A stretch of DNA of 64,000 nt from Nitrincola schmidtii (GTDB lineage Bacteria > Pseudomonadota > Gammaproteobacteria > Pseudomonadales > Balneatricaceae), in assembly GCF_008973715.1 (NCBI RefSeq), contig NZ_WBOL01000008.1, positions 62,001 through 126,000 on the forward strand. The letters run 5' to 3'. Below, in pieces: positions 28,721 to 37,618 of the stretch (its first letter is position 1; each line of letters starts with the position of its first letter). The notes under the pieces are model-generated. The model searched no databases, was not told where the DNA came from, and worked only from the letters and a program-made list of their open reading frames with translations. Made by a program: the position numbers and the translations under genes.

Positions 28721-28739
28721 CTGCGACAAGCTGTCGCAG
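28721..28739. promoter_or_regulatory. GCGAC-N5-GTCGC palindrome (RegA/PrrA/RoxR type)
   Basis: CTGCGACAAGCTGTCGCAG is an inverted repeat with 8-bp perfect arms. The core, GCGAC-N5-GTCGC, fits the consensus of the RegA/PrrA/ActR/RoxR redox response regulators (GCGNC-Nx-GNCGC), which control terminal oxidases. The centre is 28730, near -62 relative to the start expected from the promoter at 28757-28785. No regulator of that family is encoded in this window, so the identity of the protein is inference. Confidence 0.62.
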
Positions 28740-28756
28740 ATAAACCGGACTTTACA

Positions 28757-28785
28757 TTGAAATGAAGCGCCAATTCACTGATAAT
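28757..28785 (+). promoter_or_regulatory. Predicted sigma70 promoter of ccoN
   Basis: TTGAAA at 28757-28762 and GATAAT at 28780-28785 are separated by exactly 17 bases. The start point would lie near 28792, about 44 bases before the ccoN ATG. The remainder of the 28476-28835 gap is AT-rich and I see no small gene or RNA in it. Confidence 0.7.
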
Positions 28786-28835
28786 CGGCAGTGGAACTCT
28801 TCTTACTATTAACAGCTTGTTGATGAGAGCCTGAT

Positions 28836-30272
28836 ATGAGCATTGCAACTGAACATCCAACCTACAACTACAAGGTGATTCGTCAATTCGCCATCATGAC
28901 TGTAGTCTGGGGCATTGTCGGTATGACCGTTGGCGTACTGATAGCAGCCCAGCTAGTCTGGCCGGCATTAAACTTTGACACACCTTGGCTAACCTACGGA
29001 CGTCTTCGTCCGTTACACACCAATGCAGTAATTTTTGCATTTGGTGGCTGTGCCCTTTTTGCAACCTCCTACTATGTAGTGCAGCGTACTTGTCAAACTC
29101 GTCTTATTTCAGACGGCTTGGCAGCGTTCACTTTCTGGGGATGGCAGCTAGTTATCGTCTTAGCAGCAATTACTTTGCCGCTAGGTCTGACTTCAGCTAA
29201 AGAATACGCAGAGCTTGAGTGGCCAATTGATATTCTGATTACCGTAGTATGGGTCGTTTATGCGATCGTATTTATGGGAACAGTATTCAAGCGTAAAACC
29301 ACCCACATTTATGTGGCTAACTGGTTCTACATGGCTTTCATACTCGTTATTGCGGTTCTACACGTTGTAAACAGCGCTGCGATGCCAGTTTCTATGTTCA
29401 AGTCATACTCCGCCTACTCTGGCACCATCGATGCGATGGTACAGTGGTGGTATGGCCATAACGCAGTAGGTTTCTTCCTGACTGCAGGCTTCTTGGGTAT
29501 GATGTACTACTTCGTACCTAAACAAGCAAATCGCCCTGTTTATTCTTACCGTCTATCGATTGTTCACTTCTGGGCGCTGATTGCGACCTACATGTGGGCG
29601 GGTGGTCACCACTTGCACTACTCTGCTCTTCCAGACTGGACTCAGTCAGTGGGCATGGTAATGTCTTTGATCCTACTTGCTCCTTCTTGGGGTGGTATGA
29701 TCAACGGTATGATGACACTGTCTGGCGCTTGGCATAAACTGCGTACTGACCCAATTCTTCGCTTCCTCGTTGTATCCCTGTCTTTCTATGGCATGTCTAC
29801 ATTCGAAGGCCCGATGATGTCTATCAAGACGGTTAACGCTCTGTCACACAACACAGACTGGACCGTTGGTCACGTTCACTCAGGTGCGCTTGGCTGGGTA
29901 GCCATGATCTCTATCGGTGCGGTTTACCACATGCTTCCTAAATTGTTTGGTAAAGCTCAGATGTACAGCACTGGCCTAATCAACCTGCACTTCTGGATGG
30001 CTACCATCGGTACGGTTCTTTATATCGTATCTATGTGGGTTAACGGTATTCTGCAAGGTCTGATGTGGCGCGCTGTTAACCAAGACGGAACGCTGACTTA
30101 CAGCTTCGTTCAGGCGATGGATGCTAGTCACCCTGGTTATCTAGTCCGTGTTATCGGTGGTGCTATATTCCTAGCAGGTATGCTAGTAATGGCATACAAC
30201 GTCTGGCAAACAGTCCGTGGCGGCAGCTCTGTTGAAGCCGCAGATGCAGAACCATCTGCACAGACTGCATGA
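28836..30272 (+). CDS. ccoN: cbb3-type cytochrome c oxidase subunit I
   Basis: This 478-residue catalytic subunit of the high-affinity oxidase carries the haem b and haem b3-CuB centres. About twelve membrane helices are visible. Haem and copper ligands are in [13 protein letters not shown] (low-spin haem), [16 protein letters not shown] (CuB histidine and nearby tyrosine region), [14 protein letters not shown] (two CuB histidines) and the pair in [15 protein letters not shown]. This oxidase reduces oxygen to water at low oxygen and pumps protons. It is the first gene of ccoNOQP. Codon use and conservation are typical; the strong promoter and regulatory sites upstream fit expression at low oxygen. 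Confidence 0.98.
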   Translation: MSIATEHPTYNYKVIRQFAIMTVVWGIVGMTVGVLIAAQLVWPALNFDTPWLTYGRLRPLHTNAVIFAFGGCALFATSYYVVQRTCQTRLISDGLAAFTFWGWQLVIVLAAITLPLGLTSAKEYAELEWPIDILITVVWVVYAIVFMGTVFKRKTTHIYVANWFYMAFILVIAVLHVVNSAAMPVSMFKSYSAYSGTIDAMVQWWYGHNAVGFFLTAGFLGMMYYFVPKQANRPVYSYRLSIVHFWALIATYMWAGGHHLHYSALPDWTQSVGMVMSLILLAPSWGGMINGMMTLSGAWHKLRTDPILRFLVVSLSFYGMSTFEGPMMSIKTVNALSHNTDWTVGHVHSGALGWVAMISIGAVYHMLPKLFGKAQMYSTGLINLHFWMATIGTVLYIVSMWVNGILQGLMWRAVNQDGTLTYSFVQAMDASHPGYLVRVIGGAIFLAGMLVMAYNVWQTVRGGSSVEAADAEPSAQTA

Positions 30273-30294
30273 TTGAGGCGAGGAGCATATACCA

Positions 30295-30912
30295 ATGATT
30301 AAGCATGAGACTATTGAAAAGAACGCCGGCCTGATGGCAGTACTGATTATTATCGTAATCAGTGCTGGCGGCTTGGCTGAGATTGTTCCTTTGTTCTTTA
30401 AAGACTCAACCACTCAGCCGATTGATGGCATGCGTACTTACACAGCTCTTGAGCTGGAAGGCCGTGACATCTATATCCGTGAAGGTTGCCACGTTTGCCA
30501 TACACAAATGATTCGTCCTTTCCGTGCTGAAACAGAACGTTACGGACATTTCTCAACCGCAAATGAGCATGTATGGGAACATCCATTCTTGTGGGGTTCT
30601 AAGCGTACAGGTCCAGACCTTGCGCGTGTAGGTGGTCGTTACTCTGACGATTGGCAGCGTGCCCACTTATACAACCCACGTGACGTAGTTCCTACTTCTA
30701 AAATGCCATCATACCCATGGCTGTTTGATAACGTGTTAACGGGCGATCAAACTGCAAGAAAAATGGAAGTATTGCGCACTTTGGGCGTGCCTTACACCGA
30801 TGAGCAGATTGCAAACGCTCAAACAGACGTTCGTGGTAGGACTGAGGTAGACGCAGTGGTTGCTTATTTACAAGCACTCGGCAAAACTCACACCAACTAC
30901 GATGTACGGTAA
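30295..30912 (+). CDS. ccoO: cbb3-type cytochrome c oxidase subunit II
   Basis: A 205-residue membrane-anchored monohaem cytochrome c. One N-terminal membrane helix (residues 12-33) is followed by a periplasmic domain with the haem site CHVCH at residues 65-69 and the axial methionine candidates in QMIRPFRAE and SKMPSYPWL. It passes electrons from CcoP to CcoN. AGGAGC lies before the ATG, 22 bases after ccoN ends. Confidence 0.98.
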   Translation: MIKHETIEKNAGLMAVLIIIVISAGGLAEIVPLFFKDSTTQPIDGMRTYTALELEGRDIYIREGCHVCHTQMIRPFRAETERYGHFSTANEHVWEHPFLWGSKRTGPDLARVGGRYSDDWQRAHLYNPRDVVPTSKMPSYPWLFDNVLTGDQTARKMEVLRTLGVPYTDEQIANAQTDVRGRTEVDAVVAYLQALGKTHTNYDVR

Positions 30913-30918
30913 TCCATT

Positions 30919-31116
30919 GTGAGCTATGAAGTCTATGGCCCGTTCATGCCATTGATCATGCTGATCACCTTCATCGGGCTTTTCATCTGGGTCTTATTGC
31001 CCCAGAACAAGAAAAGTTTTGATGAAGCGGCCAACCTCCCCTTCGCTGATGAAGACGAGGATGAGGCTGAGCTAAATGGCAAAAAACGTGCCCATAACGG
31101 GAGAGATGAGAAATGA
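30919..31116 (+). CDS. ccoQ: cbb3-type oxidase subunit CcoQ/FixQ
   Basis: A 65-residue single-helix protein (hydrophobic residues about 9-28, FMPLIMLITFIGLFIWVLLP) with an acidic C-terminal tail. In the cbb3 oxidase CcoQ stabilises the complex, especially under oxygen. It starts with GTG six bases after the ccoO stop and its end overlaps the ccoP ATG by four bases, so it is translationally coupled. The length and single-helix layout fit CcoQ. Confidence 0.92.
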   Translation: MSYEVYGPFMPLIMLITFIGLFIWVLLPQNKKSFDEAANLPFADEDEDEAELNGKKRAHNGRDEK

Positions 31117-32006
31117 GTGCTTTCTGGAGCGCATGGGTTACAGTCCTAACCCTAGGTGTAATTTTTGGCTGCGTGTGGTTGCTTTTCGCAACTCGCAAAA
31201 GCCAACCCCATCAAGAGATAACCGAAGAAACTGTTGGTCACTCATTTGATGGTATTGAAGAACTGGACAACCCCATGCCTAAATGGTGGTTCCAGATGTT
31301 CGTTGCAACAGTTATCTTCGGTCTTGTTTATCTTTTACTTTACCCAGGCTTGGGTAACTTCAAAGGTTTATTAGGCTGGACTTCTCACGGTCAGTGGGAA
31401 GAAGAGATGGCTTATGCTGAACAGCATTACGCGCCGGTTTTCCAACGCTTTGCTCAGCTTTCAGTAGAAGAGCTAAAGCAACCAGAAAACGCTGAAGGCT
31501 TGCGTATTGGTCAGCGTCTATTTGCGAACAACTGCTCTGTGTGTCACGGTGTCGGTGGTGTGGGAGCGCACGGTTTCCCCAACCTAACCAACAACGATTG
31601 GCTCTACGGCGGCAATGAAGATGCGATCAAACACACTCTACACAACGGACGTATGGGCGCCATGCCTGCATGGGCGGATGTGCTGGGTGAAGATGGCATT
31701 CGTGATATGACTCACTACGTACTTGCACTGAGTAATCGTGAGCATGACGCTGACTCAGCTGAACGCGCACAACCACAATTTGCATCTTTGTGTGCAGCTT
31801 GCCACATGCCAGACGGAACAGGTATGTACGCACTCGGTGCACCTAATTTAACCAATGATATTTGGCTATATGGTGGCAGCTTTGAGCAGATCGCTCACAG
31901 CCTTCGTCATGGACGTTTTGGTGTAATGCCTGCGTTCTCTGGCTTACTCAGTGAAGATCAAATTCACCTAGTAACCGCCTATGTGATGAGCTTAAGCACC
32001 AACTAA
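31113..32006 (+). CDS. ccoP: cbb3-type cytochrome c oxidase subunit III (dihaem)
   Basis: A 297-residue dihaem cytochrome c. Two N-terminal membrane helices (residues 8-26 and 58-78) precede the periplasmic part with haem sites CSVCH (141-145) and CAACH (227-231), each followed by its axial-Met segment (MGAMPAW and FGVMPAF). The two-helix anchor shows the longer CcoP variant. It accepts electrons from soluble cytochrome c. The gene is followed by a strong terminator at 32023-32060, which closes the ccoNOQP operon. Confidence 0.98.
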   Translation: MSAFWSAWVTVLTLGVIFGCVWLLFATRKSQPHQEITEETVGHSFDGIEELDNPMPKWWFQMFVATVIFGLVYLLLYPGLGNFKGLLGWTSHGQWEEEMAYAEQHYAPVFQRFAQLSVEELKQPENAEGLRIGQRLFANNCSVCHGVGGVGAHGFPNLTNNDWLYGGNEDAIKHTLHNGRMGAMPAWADVLGEDGIRDMTHYVLALSNREHDADSAERAQPQFASLCAACHMPDGTGMYALGAPNLTNDIWLYGGSFEQIAHSLRHGRFGVMPAFSGLLSEDQIHLVTAYVMSLSTN

Positions 32007-32022
32007 GATAGTTAGTTTAATT

Positions 32023-32060
32023 AAAGGTGATATGATGTAGGTCATATCACCTTTTTTTTT
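32023..32060 (+). terminator. Rho-independent terminator of ccoNOQP
   Basis: AAAGGTGATATGA (32023-32035) pairs perfectly with TCATATCACCTTT (32042-32054) around a 6-base loop, and the T-tract continues to 32060. It separates the structural operon from ccoG. Confidence 0.95.
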
Positions 32061-32138
32061 GGCGTACTATGATTGTATAAGCTTATTCTTATAGAATGCT
32101 AAACTTATAACTTACCTGTTAGTAGATGGCGGCTGGAA

Positions 32139-33557
32139 ATGAACCAAATACCGGTTAAAGATGTAACTCCTGGCAAGGACAACAAGACACAAGTCTATGA
32201 CCTCTATGCCAAAAGAGAACACATTTATGTCAAGTATTATAAAGGTTTTTTCAAAAACCTTAGATCTGGAGCTGGTTTCGTACTGCTTCTGATGTTTTTT
32301 ACTTTCTCTTGGATTCAATATGACGGCCGTCAAGCCATATTGTTTGACCTTCCGAGTCGCCAATTCCACATTTTCGGCTTAACCTTTTGGCCGCAAGATT
32401 TCATGCTGCTGTCGTGGCTACTGATTATCTTAGCTTTTGTGCTGTTTTTTGTAACCGTATTTGCTGGACGACTCTGGTGTGGTTACGCCTGCCCTCAATT
32501 TGTGTGGACCTGGTTTTACATCTGGGCAGAGCGCATTACGGAGGGTGATCGCAATAAGCGGATGCGCTTAGATAAAGAACCCATGTCCAAAGAAAAATTG
32601 CTACGTAAATTGGCAAAGCATTTCATATGGGCTTCGATGGCTATCCTTACTGCAGTTGCTTTTGTAGGCTATTTCACTCCGATAAGAGAACTAATACCGA
32701 GTATTTTTGCCTTTAATCTAGGACCATGGGAAATGTGGTGGCTTGGATTTCTTAGTGTAGCCACCTACGGTAATGCTGGCTGGTTACGTGAGCAAGTATG
32801 CATCTACATGTGTCCTTACGCACGATTCCAAAGCGTCATGTTTGACCAAGATACACTCATTATCTCTTACGATGAAAAACGTGGCGAAAAACGTGGCAGA
32901 CGTAAAAAAGATGCCGATTATAAGGCTGAGGGCTTAGGTGACTGTATCGACTGTCAGGCCTGTGTTCACGTATGCCCTGTTGGTATTGATATTCGGGACG
33001 GTTTGCAATACGAGTGCGTTGCCTGTGGCGCGTGTATTGATGCCTGTGATGAAATCATGGATAAGATGGGCTACGAACGTGGTCTTGTTCGCTACACCAC
33101 GGAGCACTCGCTGAGCGGAAATAAAACCAAGCTGCTTCGTCCACGTTTGATGGGCTATCTAGCTGCTGTATTAATTATGTGTTCCGCTTTCGTCTATGCA
33201 TTATCAAACCGAGTTCCAATAGAGTTTGAAGTGATAAGAGATCGTGGTGCTTTATTCAGCGAGGTTAGCGGCAATTTAATTCAAAACGTCTATACGCTTA
33301 AAATTGCTAACAAAGAACAGGTTGATCGAGTCTACCGAGTCTCTGTTGAAGGTATCGATGGACTGACCTTTATCAACGAACCTCAAGTAGAAATTAGCTC
33401 AGGCGAGTTATTGGATTATCCTGTGCGTCTACAAATTGACAGAAATGCGCTAACTCAAGCGAACTCTTCAATCACTTTCATTGTCGAAACGATTGATGAG
33501 CCACGTGTGACTGCAACTGCCGAAAGTCGATTTATGGGTCCGGCCCCAAGTCGATAA
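32139..33557 (+). CDS. ccoG: cbb3 oxidase accessory protein CcoG/RdxA/FixG
   Basis: A 472-residue inner-membrane ferredoxin-like protein. About five membrane helices are present, with the conserved GRLWCGYACPQFVWTW motif, QVCIYMCPYARFQ, and two 4Fe-4S sites in CIDCQACVHVCPVGID and CVACGACIDACDE. The C-terminus is a periplasmic Ig-like domain. CcoG is thought to reduce Cu(II) to Cu(I) for delivery to the oxidase during assembly. It is the first gene of the ccoGHIS group. Confidence 0.97.
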   Translation: MNQIPVKDVTPGKDNKTQVYDLYAKREHIYVKYYKGFFKNLRSGAGFVLLLMFFTFSWIQYDGRQAILFDLPSRQFHIFGLTFWPQDFMLLSWLLIILAFVLFFVTVFAGRLWCGYACPQFVWTWFYIWAERITEGDRNKRMRLDKEPMSKEKLLRKLAKHFIWASMAILTAVAFVGYFTPIRELIPSIFAFNLGPWEMWWLGFLSVATYGNAGWLREQVCIYMCPYARFQSVMFDQDTLIISYDEKRGEKRGRRKKDADYKAEGLGDCIDCQACVHVCPVGIDIRDGLQYECVACGACIDACDEIMDKMGYERGLVRYTTEHSLSGNKTKLLRPRLMGYLAAVLIMCSAFVYALSNRVPIEFEVIRDRGALFSEVSGNLIQNVYTLKIANKEQVDRVYRVSVEGIDGLTFINEPQVEISSGELLDYPVRLQIDRNALTQANSSITFIVETIDEPRVTATAESRFMGPAPSR

Positions 33558-33603
33558 GGATTCAGTCGACAAGGTGAAAGCCAGATTGTTTTTAGAGTAC
33601 AAT

Positions 33604-33630
33604 AGGCGGCGATTATGCCGCCTATCTTTT
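33604..33630 (+). terminator. Hairpin between ccoG and ccoH
   Basis: AGGCGGC (33604-33610) pairs with GCCGCCT (33617-33623) across a 6-base loop, then ATCTTTT. It resembles a weak intrinsic terminator or attenuator in the ccoG-ccoH gap. It contains an upstream in-frame ATG (33615), which argues for the later ccoH start at 33645. Confidence 0.65.
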
Positions 33631-33644
33631 ATGAGGTCCCCTTC

Positions 33645-34160
33645 ATGAGTCACGATTCTGTTATCGTAGCCCCTTGGTACAAACAACCTTGGTTATGGTT
33701 TATTTTAAGTCCTATTCTTGCAGCGATGACCGTTGCGTTTGTCGTCCTGTTACCTAATGCTATTAAACAGCAACAGATAGATCCTCCGTTAGATAGAGAT
33801 TTTGTTCGTGACGGTAGAGGTTATGTACTTGATGACAAAATGGCTGAATACGCCAAGGTTCTGGGTATCAAGGGTGAAATGCAAATTGATATTGAAACAG
33901 GCCAAGTCATTTTAACCATGTTAGAAGGTCTTTCTGATTCTCTTGAAGAGATTGAGCTTCATATAAAAATTGGTGCAAATCACGACTTGGATCATGCAAT
34001 CAAACTTCAGCGAGTTGCTACCCTAAATCAATTTTTCGGCAGCTTATCTCAACCAATTAATGCCAGATCCACCTTTATTATCGTTTCTAATGCAGAGAAT
34101 TGGAAAGTTGTGAAAGATGCAAGACCACCATTTAGTAATACCATTGCATTTACACCTTAA
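33645..34160 (+). CDS. ccoH: cbb3 oxidase assembly protein CcoH/FixH
   Basis: A 171-residue single-helix membrane protein (residues 9-33, PWLWFILSPILAAMTVAFVVLL) with a periplasmic FixH domain. The segment RDGRGYVLDDKMAEYAKVLG and the Ile-rich C-terminal strands fit the family. CcoH is needed for stable oxidase assembly and probably contacts the CcoI copper pump. I chose the ATG at 33645, preceded by GAGG, over the in-frame ATG at 33615, which lies in the loop of a hairpin. Confidence 0.92.
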   Translation: MSHDSVIVAPWYKQPWLWFILSPILAAMTVAFVVLLPNAIKQQQIDPPLDRDFVRDGRGYVLDDKMAEYAKVLGIKGEMQIDIETGQVILTMLEGLSDSLEEIELHIKIGANHDLDHAIKLQRVATLNQFFGSLSQPINARSTFIIVSNAENWKVVKDARPPFSNTIAFTP

Positions 34161-34200
34161 TCTTATTTGTTGATCTACTTTTCCATACCGGATGTAACTG

Positions 34201-36714
34201 ATGGAAGCTGTTGAAACCTTAGTAAGTACACCTGAAGAAACTCAATGCTATCACTGCGGATCTGATATACCACCAGGAAGCAGTTTTTACACCCGCATCA
34301 ACAATGAGGATAAGCGAATGTGCTGTCCTGGTTGTCAAGCAGTGGCGCAAACCATTGTGGCTGGAGGGCTAGACAGCTTTTACCGACACCGTGGAAATGA
34401 TTTAAGTCCTACAACGACTGATTTAATTGAACTTGAATCACTCACAAAAGAACTCGCTTTATATGATAGCCGTGAAATACAACAAGATTTTGTTCACAAC
34501 CTAGATACAGAACAACCTTCAGCAACACTGGTTATTGAGGGTATTAGCTGTGCAGCATGTGTTTGGTTACTTGAAAATCACATCAACAAGCAACCAGGAG
34601 TGGTCAAATTTAGTGTAAACCTGACCAATCATCGCGCACAACTATCTTGGCAATCTAGCGAGGTAAAACTCAGTACTTTATTAGCTGAAATTATCCGAAT
34701 TGGTTACAAAGCCCACCCTTACCACCCCGATAAAGAAGAACAACTGCTTGCCAAAGAGAGTAAGCGTTCGATTATACGCTTAGGGGTTGCTGGCATCGGC
34801 TCAATGCAAGCGATGATGTTTGCTGCGGCCATTTATGCAGCAGAAATTGCTGGCACCGGCATGGATGAAAAATATGTTCTACTGATGCGCTGGGCCAGCA
34901 TGGTGGTATCAACACCCGTTATACTCTATGCCTCTTGGCCTTTCTTAAAAAATGCCATTCGTGACATAAAAGCACGCCATCTAACAATGGATATCCCTGT
35001 TTCTATCGCTATTTGGGGTGGCTACTTTGCCAGCATCTGGGCAACAGTATTCAACACGGGTGAAATTTACTTTGAATCAGTGACCATGTTTGCATTCTTC
35101 TTGCTCATCGGCCGCTTTATGGAAATGAAAGCAAGACAACGAACAGGCAGAGCCGGAAATGCGCTACTTAACTTAATTCCCGCTAGCGCCCTTCGCATTA
35201 ATGAACAGGGTGAAGAGGAATTAGTTTCTGCGACTGCATTGCAGCCAGGTGACCGCATTCGTATTAAACCGGGACAAACCATACCTGCTGATGGTGTGAT
35301 TGTTCGTGGCTTCAGCTCAATTGATGAGTCGGCACTCACTGGCGAATATATGCCGCTTTCAAAGAAAGTAGATGACAAAGTCGTGGGTGGAACGATCAAT
35401 ATTGAAAACCCAATTGATTTAGAAGTCACTGAAGTCGGTGAAAAAAGCCGTATCTCGTCTATTGTTCGTTTACTGGAACGTGCTCAAAGCGAAAAGCCTT
35501 ATGTCGCTCGTGTCGCCGATCACGTAGCGCGTTACTTTGTTGGCGCAACCTTAATCGTCGCTACCTGTGTTTTTACTGCATGGTATTTTATTGATCCATC
35601 GAAAGCTTTCTGGGTAACGCTTGCAGTACTTGTCGTCACCTGCCCTTGTGCTCTGTCCTTAGCGACACCGACTGCCTTAACCGCAGCAACAGGAACACTG
35701 AGACAGCGTGGACTGTTGATTACACGGGGTCATGTATTGGAGTCGTTCAGCAAAGCGACACATATCATATTTGACAAAACAGGTACGTTGACTGAAGGCC
35801 GTTTAGCTATTCAAGAAACCTATCCTCTAAATGGCACATCGCCCGCTGATGCATTGATGTGGGGCGCAGCATTAGAGGCACTCTCAGAGCATCCTATCGG
35901 GCGCGCCTTTATTCCTTGGTATTGCTTTAGTGCAGAGTCCATCGAAAACAGTGTTGGCATGGGTATTCAAGGTGAAATCAATGGCGTACGCTATCGTATC
36001 GGTACGCCTAGCTATGTCATGGAGTTAAGCGGGCAAGCTATTCCAGAAATGCCCGATCAACAGCGCCAATGGATTCTGTTAGGCAATGAAAAGTCACCCT
36101 TAGCCTGGTTTGCGTTGGATGACCAAATACGTCGAGAAACGCGTCAAGCTATCCGTGAATTGAAAGCACTGGGCTTGAGCATTGAAATACTGACGGGTGA
36201 TACCTCTCCTGCGGTTCAGCGTATTGCAGAAAAGCTCGATATCGATGTCATTAATAGCGGCATGAGCCCTGAACAAAAACTGGCACGTATCGAAACATTA
36301 CAAGCCGAAGGCAAGCAAACCATTATGGTGGGCGATGGAATTAATGACATACCGGTGTTAGTTGGTGCACAGACCTCTGTTTCTATGGGTGCAGCTACCG
36401 ATTTAGCAAAAACCAATGCAGATGCTGTCCTTACTAACAACAACCTGCAAACCCTTGCAGAAAGTATCCGTATGGCGCGTAAAACACGTACCATCATTAA
36501 AGAAAACCTCGGTTTATCTCTAGCTTACAACGTGATCGCTCTACCCGCCGCCGCAATGGGACTTGTACCTCCTTATATTGCAGCGATTGGGATGACCGCC
36601 AGTTCATTATTGGTAACAGGTAACGCCATGAGGTTGACGCGTAAACCGCGTGAGCTAAAAACTAACCTAGCTGAAGCTCCAAAAAAACCAGCCAACATAA
36701 ATGCAGGCACCTGA
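34201..36714 (+). CDS. ccoI: Copper-translocating P-type ATPase CcoI/FixI
   Basis: An 837-residue P1B-type ATPase that exports copper to the periplasm for assembly of the CuB centre. It starts with the CcoI-specific CYHCG and CCPGC cysteine region, then an HMA domain with GISCAAC (Cys117 and Cys120), the membrane CPC motif (Cys481-Pro-Cys483), phosphorylation site DKTGTLTEG (Asp525), SEHPIG and GDGINDIPVL. All key residues are present. The last base overlaps the first of ccoS (TGATGG), so the two are coupled. CcoI pumps are slower, high-affinity and dedicated to oxidase assembly, unlike CopA. Confidence 0.97.
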   Translation: MEAVETLVSTPEETQCYHCGSDIPPGSSFYTRINNEDKRMCCPGCQAVAQTIVAGGLDSFYRHRGNDLSPTTTDLIELESLTKELALYDSREIQQDFVHNLDTEQPSATLVIEGISCAACVWLLENHINKQPGVVKFSVNLTNHRAQLSWQSSEVKLSTLLAEIIRIGYKAHPYHPDKEEQLLAKESKRSIIRLGVAGIGSMQAMMFAAAIYAAEIAGTGMDEKYVLLMRWASMVVSTPVILYASWPFLKNAIRDIKARHLTMDIPVSIAIWGGYFASIWATVFNTGEIYFESVTMFAFFLLIGRFMEMKARQRTGRAGNALLNLIPASALRINEQGEEELVSATALQPGDRIRIKPGQTIPADGVIVRGFSSIDESALTGEYMPLSKKVDDKVVGGTINIENPIDLEVTEVGEKSRISSIVRLLERAQSEKPYVARVADHVARYFVGATLIVATCVFTAWYFIDPSKAFWVTLAVLVVTCPCALSLATPTALTAATGTLRQRGLLITRGHVLESFSKATHIIFDKTGTLTEGRLAIQETYPLNGTSPADALMWGAALEALSEHPIGRAFIPWYCFSAESIENSVGMGIQGEINGVRYRIGTPSYVMELSGQAIPEMPDQQRQWILLGNEKSPLAWFALDDQIRRETRQAIRELKALGLSIEILTGDTSPAVQRIAEKLDIDVINSGMSPEQKLARIETLQAEGKQTIMVGDGINDIPVLVGAQTSVSMGAATDLAKTNADAVLTNNNLQTLAESIRMARKTRTIIKENLGLSLAYNVIALPAAAMGLVPPYIAAIGMTASSLLVTGNAMRLTRKPRELKTNLAEAPKKPANINAGT

Positions 36715-36914
36715 TGGAAATCGTTATTATTTTAATACCCATCGCATTAATCCTGACAGGCTTAGCCTTCTGGGCATTCTTCTGGAGTGTGAACAGTGGA
36801 CAGTTTGATGACCTCGACTCCCCTGCTCACAGCATTCTCTATGACGATGATGAAGATATGATCCCTGATGATGCGAAAGTTGATAAAAAAGATATAAAGC
36901 ACAACCATGACTGA
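36714..36914 (+). CDS. ccoS: cbb3 oxidase maturation protein CcoS
   Basis: A 66-residue protein with one N-terminal membrane helix (IIIPIALILTGLAFWAFFW type) and the family's conserved NSGQFDDLDSPAHSIL segment, then an acidic tail. CcoS is required for insertion of haem and copper into CcoN. Its ATG overlaps the ccoI stop and its end overlaps the next gene by eight bases, so the whole group is tightly coupled. Confidence 0.95.
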   Translation: MEIVIILIPIALILTGLAFWAFFWSVNSGQFDDLDSPAHSILYDDDEDMIPDDAKVDKKDIKHNHD

Positions 36915-37575
36915 GCCATTGCTCATCACCACGGCAATTTTGATTGGATTATTGGGTAGCACCCACTGTATTGGCATGTGTGGTGGTATCGCTGCCAGCG
37001 TTGGACTCAGTACAGGTCACTCTCGCCAACCCGCATGGCTAATACTGCTCGGCTATAACACCGGTAGAATCTTCAGTTATAGCGTAGCAGGAGCACTGTT
37101 AGGTGTCGTTGGTGCGGTGGTTGTGACTAGCCCCATTGGCATAGCGCTACAAATTTTTGCCGGTTTATTGTTAATTGCGATGGGACTTTATATTGGCCAA
37201 TGGTGGTTTGGTATTACCAAACTTGAGTCAATGGGAGGCCACCTGTGGCGACATATTCAACCACTTGCGGCTAAAATTCTCCCGATTCGTCATCTACATC
37301 AAGCGCTATTGCTTGGATTACTTTGGGGCTGGTTACCTTGTGGTTTAGTCTACAGCACCCTGATTTGGTCATCTGCCAGTGGCAGTTGGCAACAAAGCGC
37401 TTTGTTAATGGCCGCTTTTGGCTTAGGCACTATGCCAGCGATGTTTATGACCGGTTTACTAGCCAAACAAGTTCAAGCTGTGATGCAAAAACGCATCGTG
37501 CGACAACTAGCAGGCTTAATCATTATTTTATTTGGCATCTACACCCTGCCAATCAATCTTTTGCTGGGTCTCTGA
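36907..37575 (+). CDS. TauE/SafE (DsbD-like) membrane protein of the cco cluster
   Basis: A 222-residue membrane protein with about six helices. The motif GLLGSTHCIGMCGGI near residues 13-27 is typical of the cco-linked TauE/SafE-DsbD_2-like group, with a matching HQALLLGLLWGWLPCGLVYS in the second half; each half contributes conserved Cys. The family is found after ccoS in Pseudomonas and Shewanella and may take part in copper or thiol handling for oxidase assembly. That role is not proven. It overlaps ccoS by eight bases. Confidence 0.88.
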   Translation: MTEPLLITTAILIGLLGSTHCIGMCGGIAASVGLSTGHSRQPAWLILLGYNTGRIFSYSVAGALLGVVGAVVVTSPIGIALQIFAGLLLIAMGLYIGQWWFGITKLESMGGHLWRHIQPLAAKILPIRHLHQALLLGLLWGWLPCGLVYSTLIWSSASGSWQQSALLMAAFGLGTMPAMFMTGLLAKQVQAVMQKRIVRQLAGLIIILFGIYTLPINLLLGL

Positions 37576-37618
37576 AGAGCAGGCAAAAGAACTAGATTAC
37601 TATATTGAGGACTTCCCT

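Noticed and set aside
35067-35429. Open frame of 120 codons on the minus strand inside ccoI
   Set aside because: Antisense to the actuator and membrane region of a conserved ATPase; no family resemblance or ribosome-binding site.
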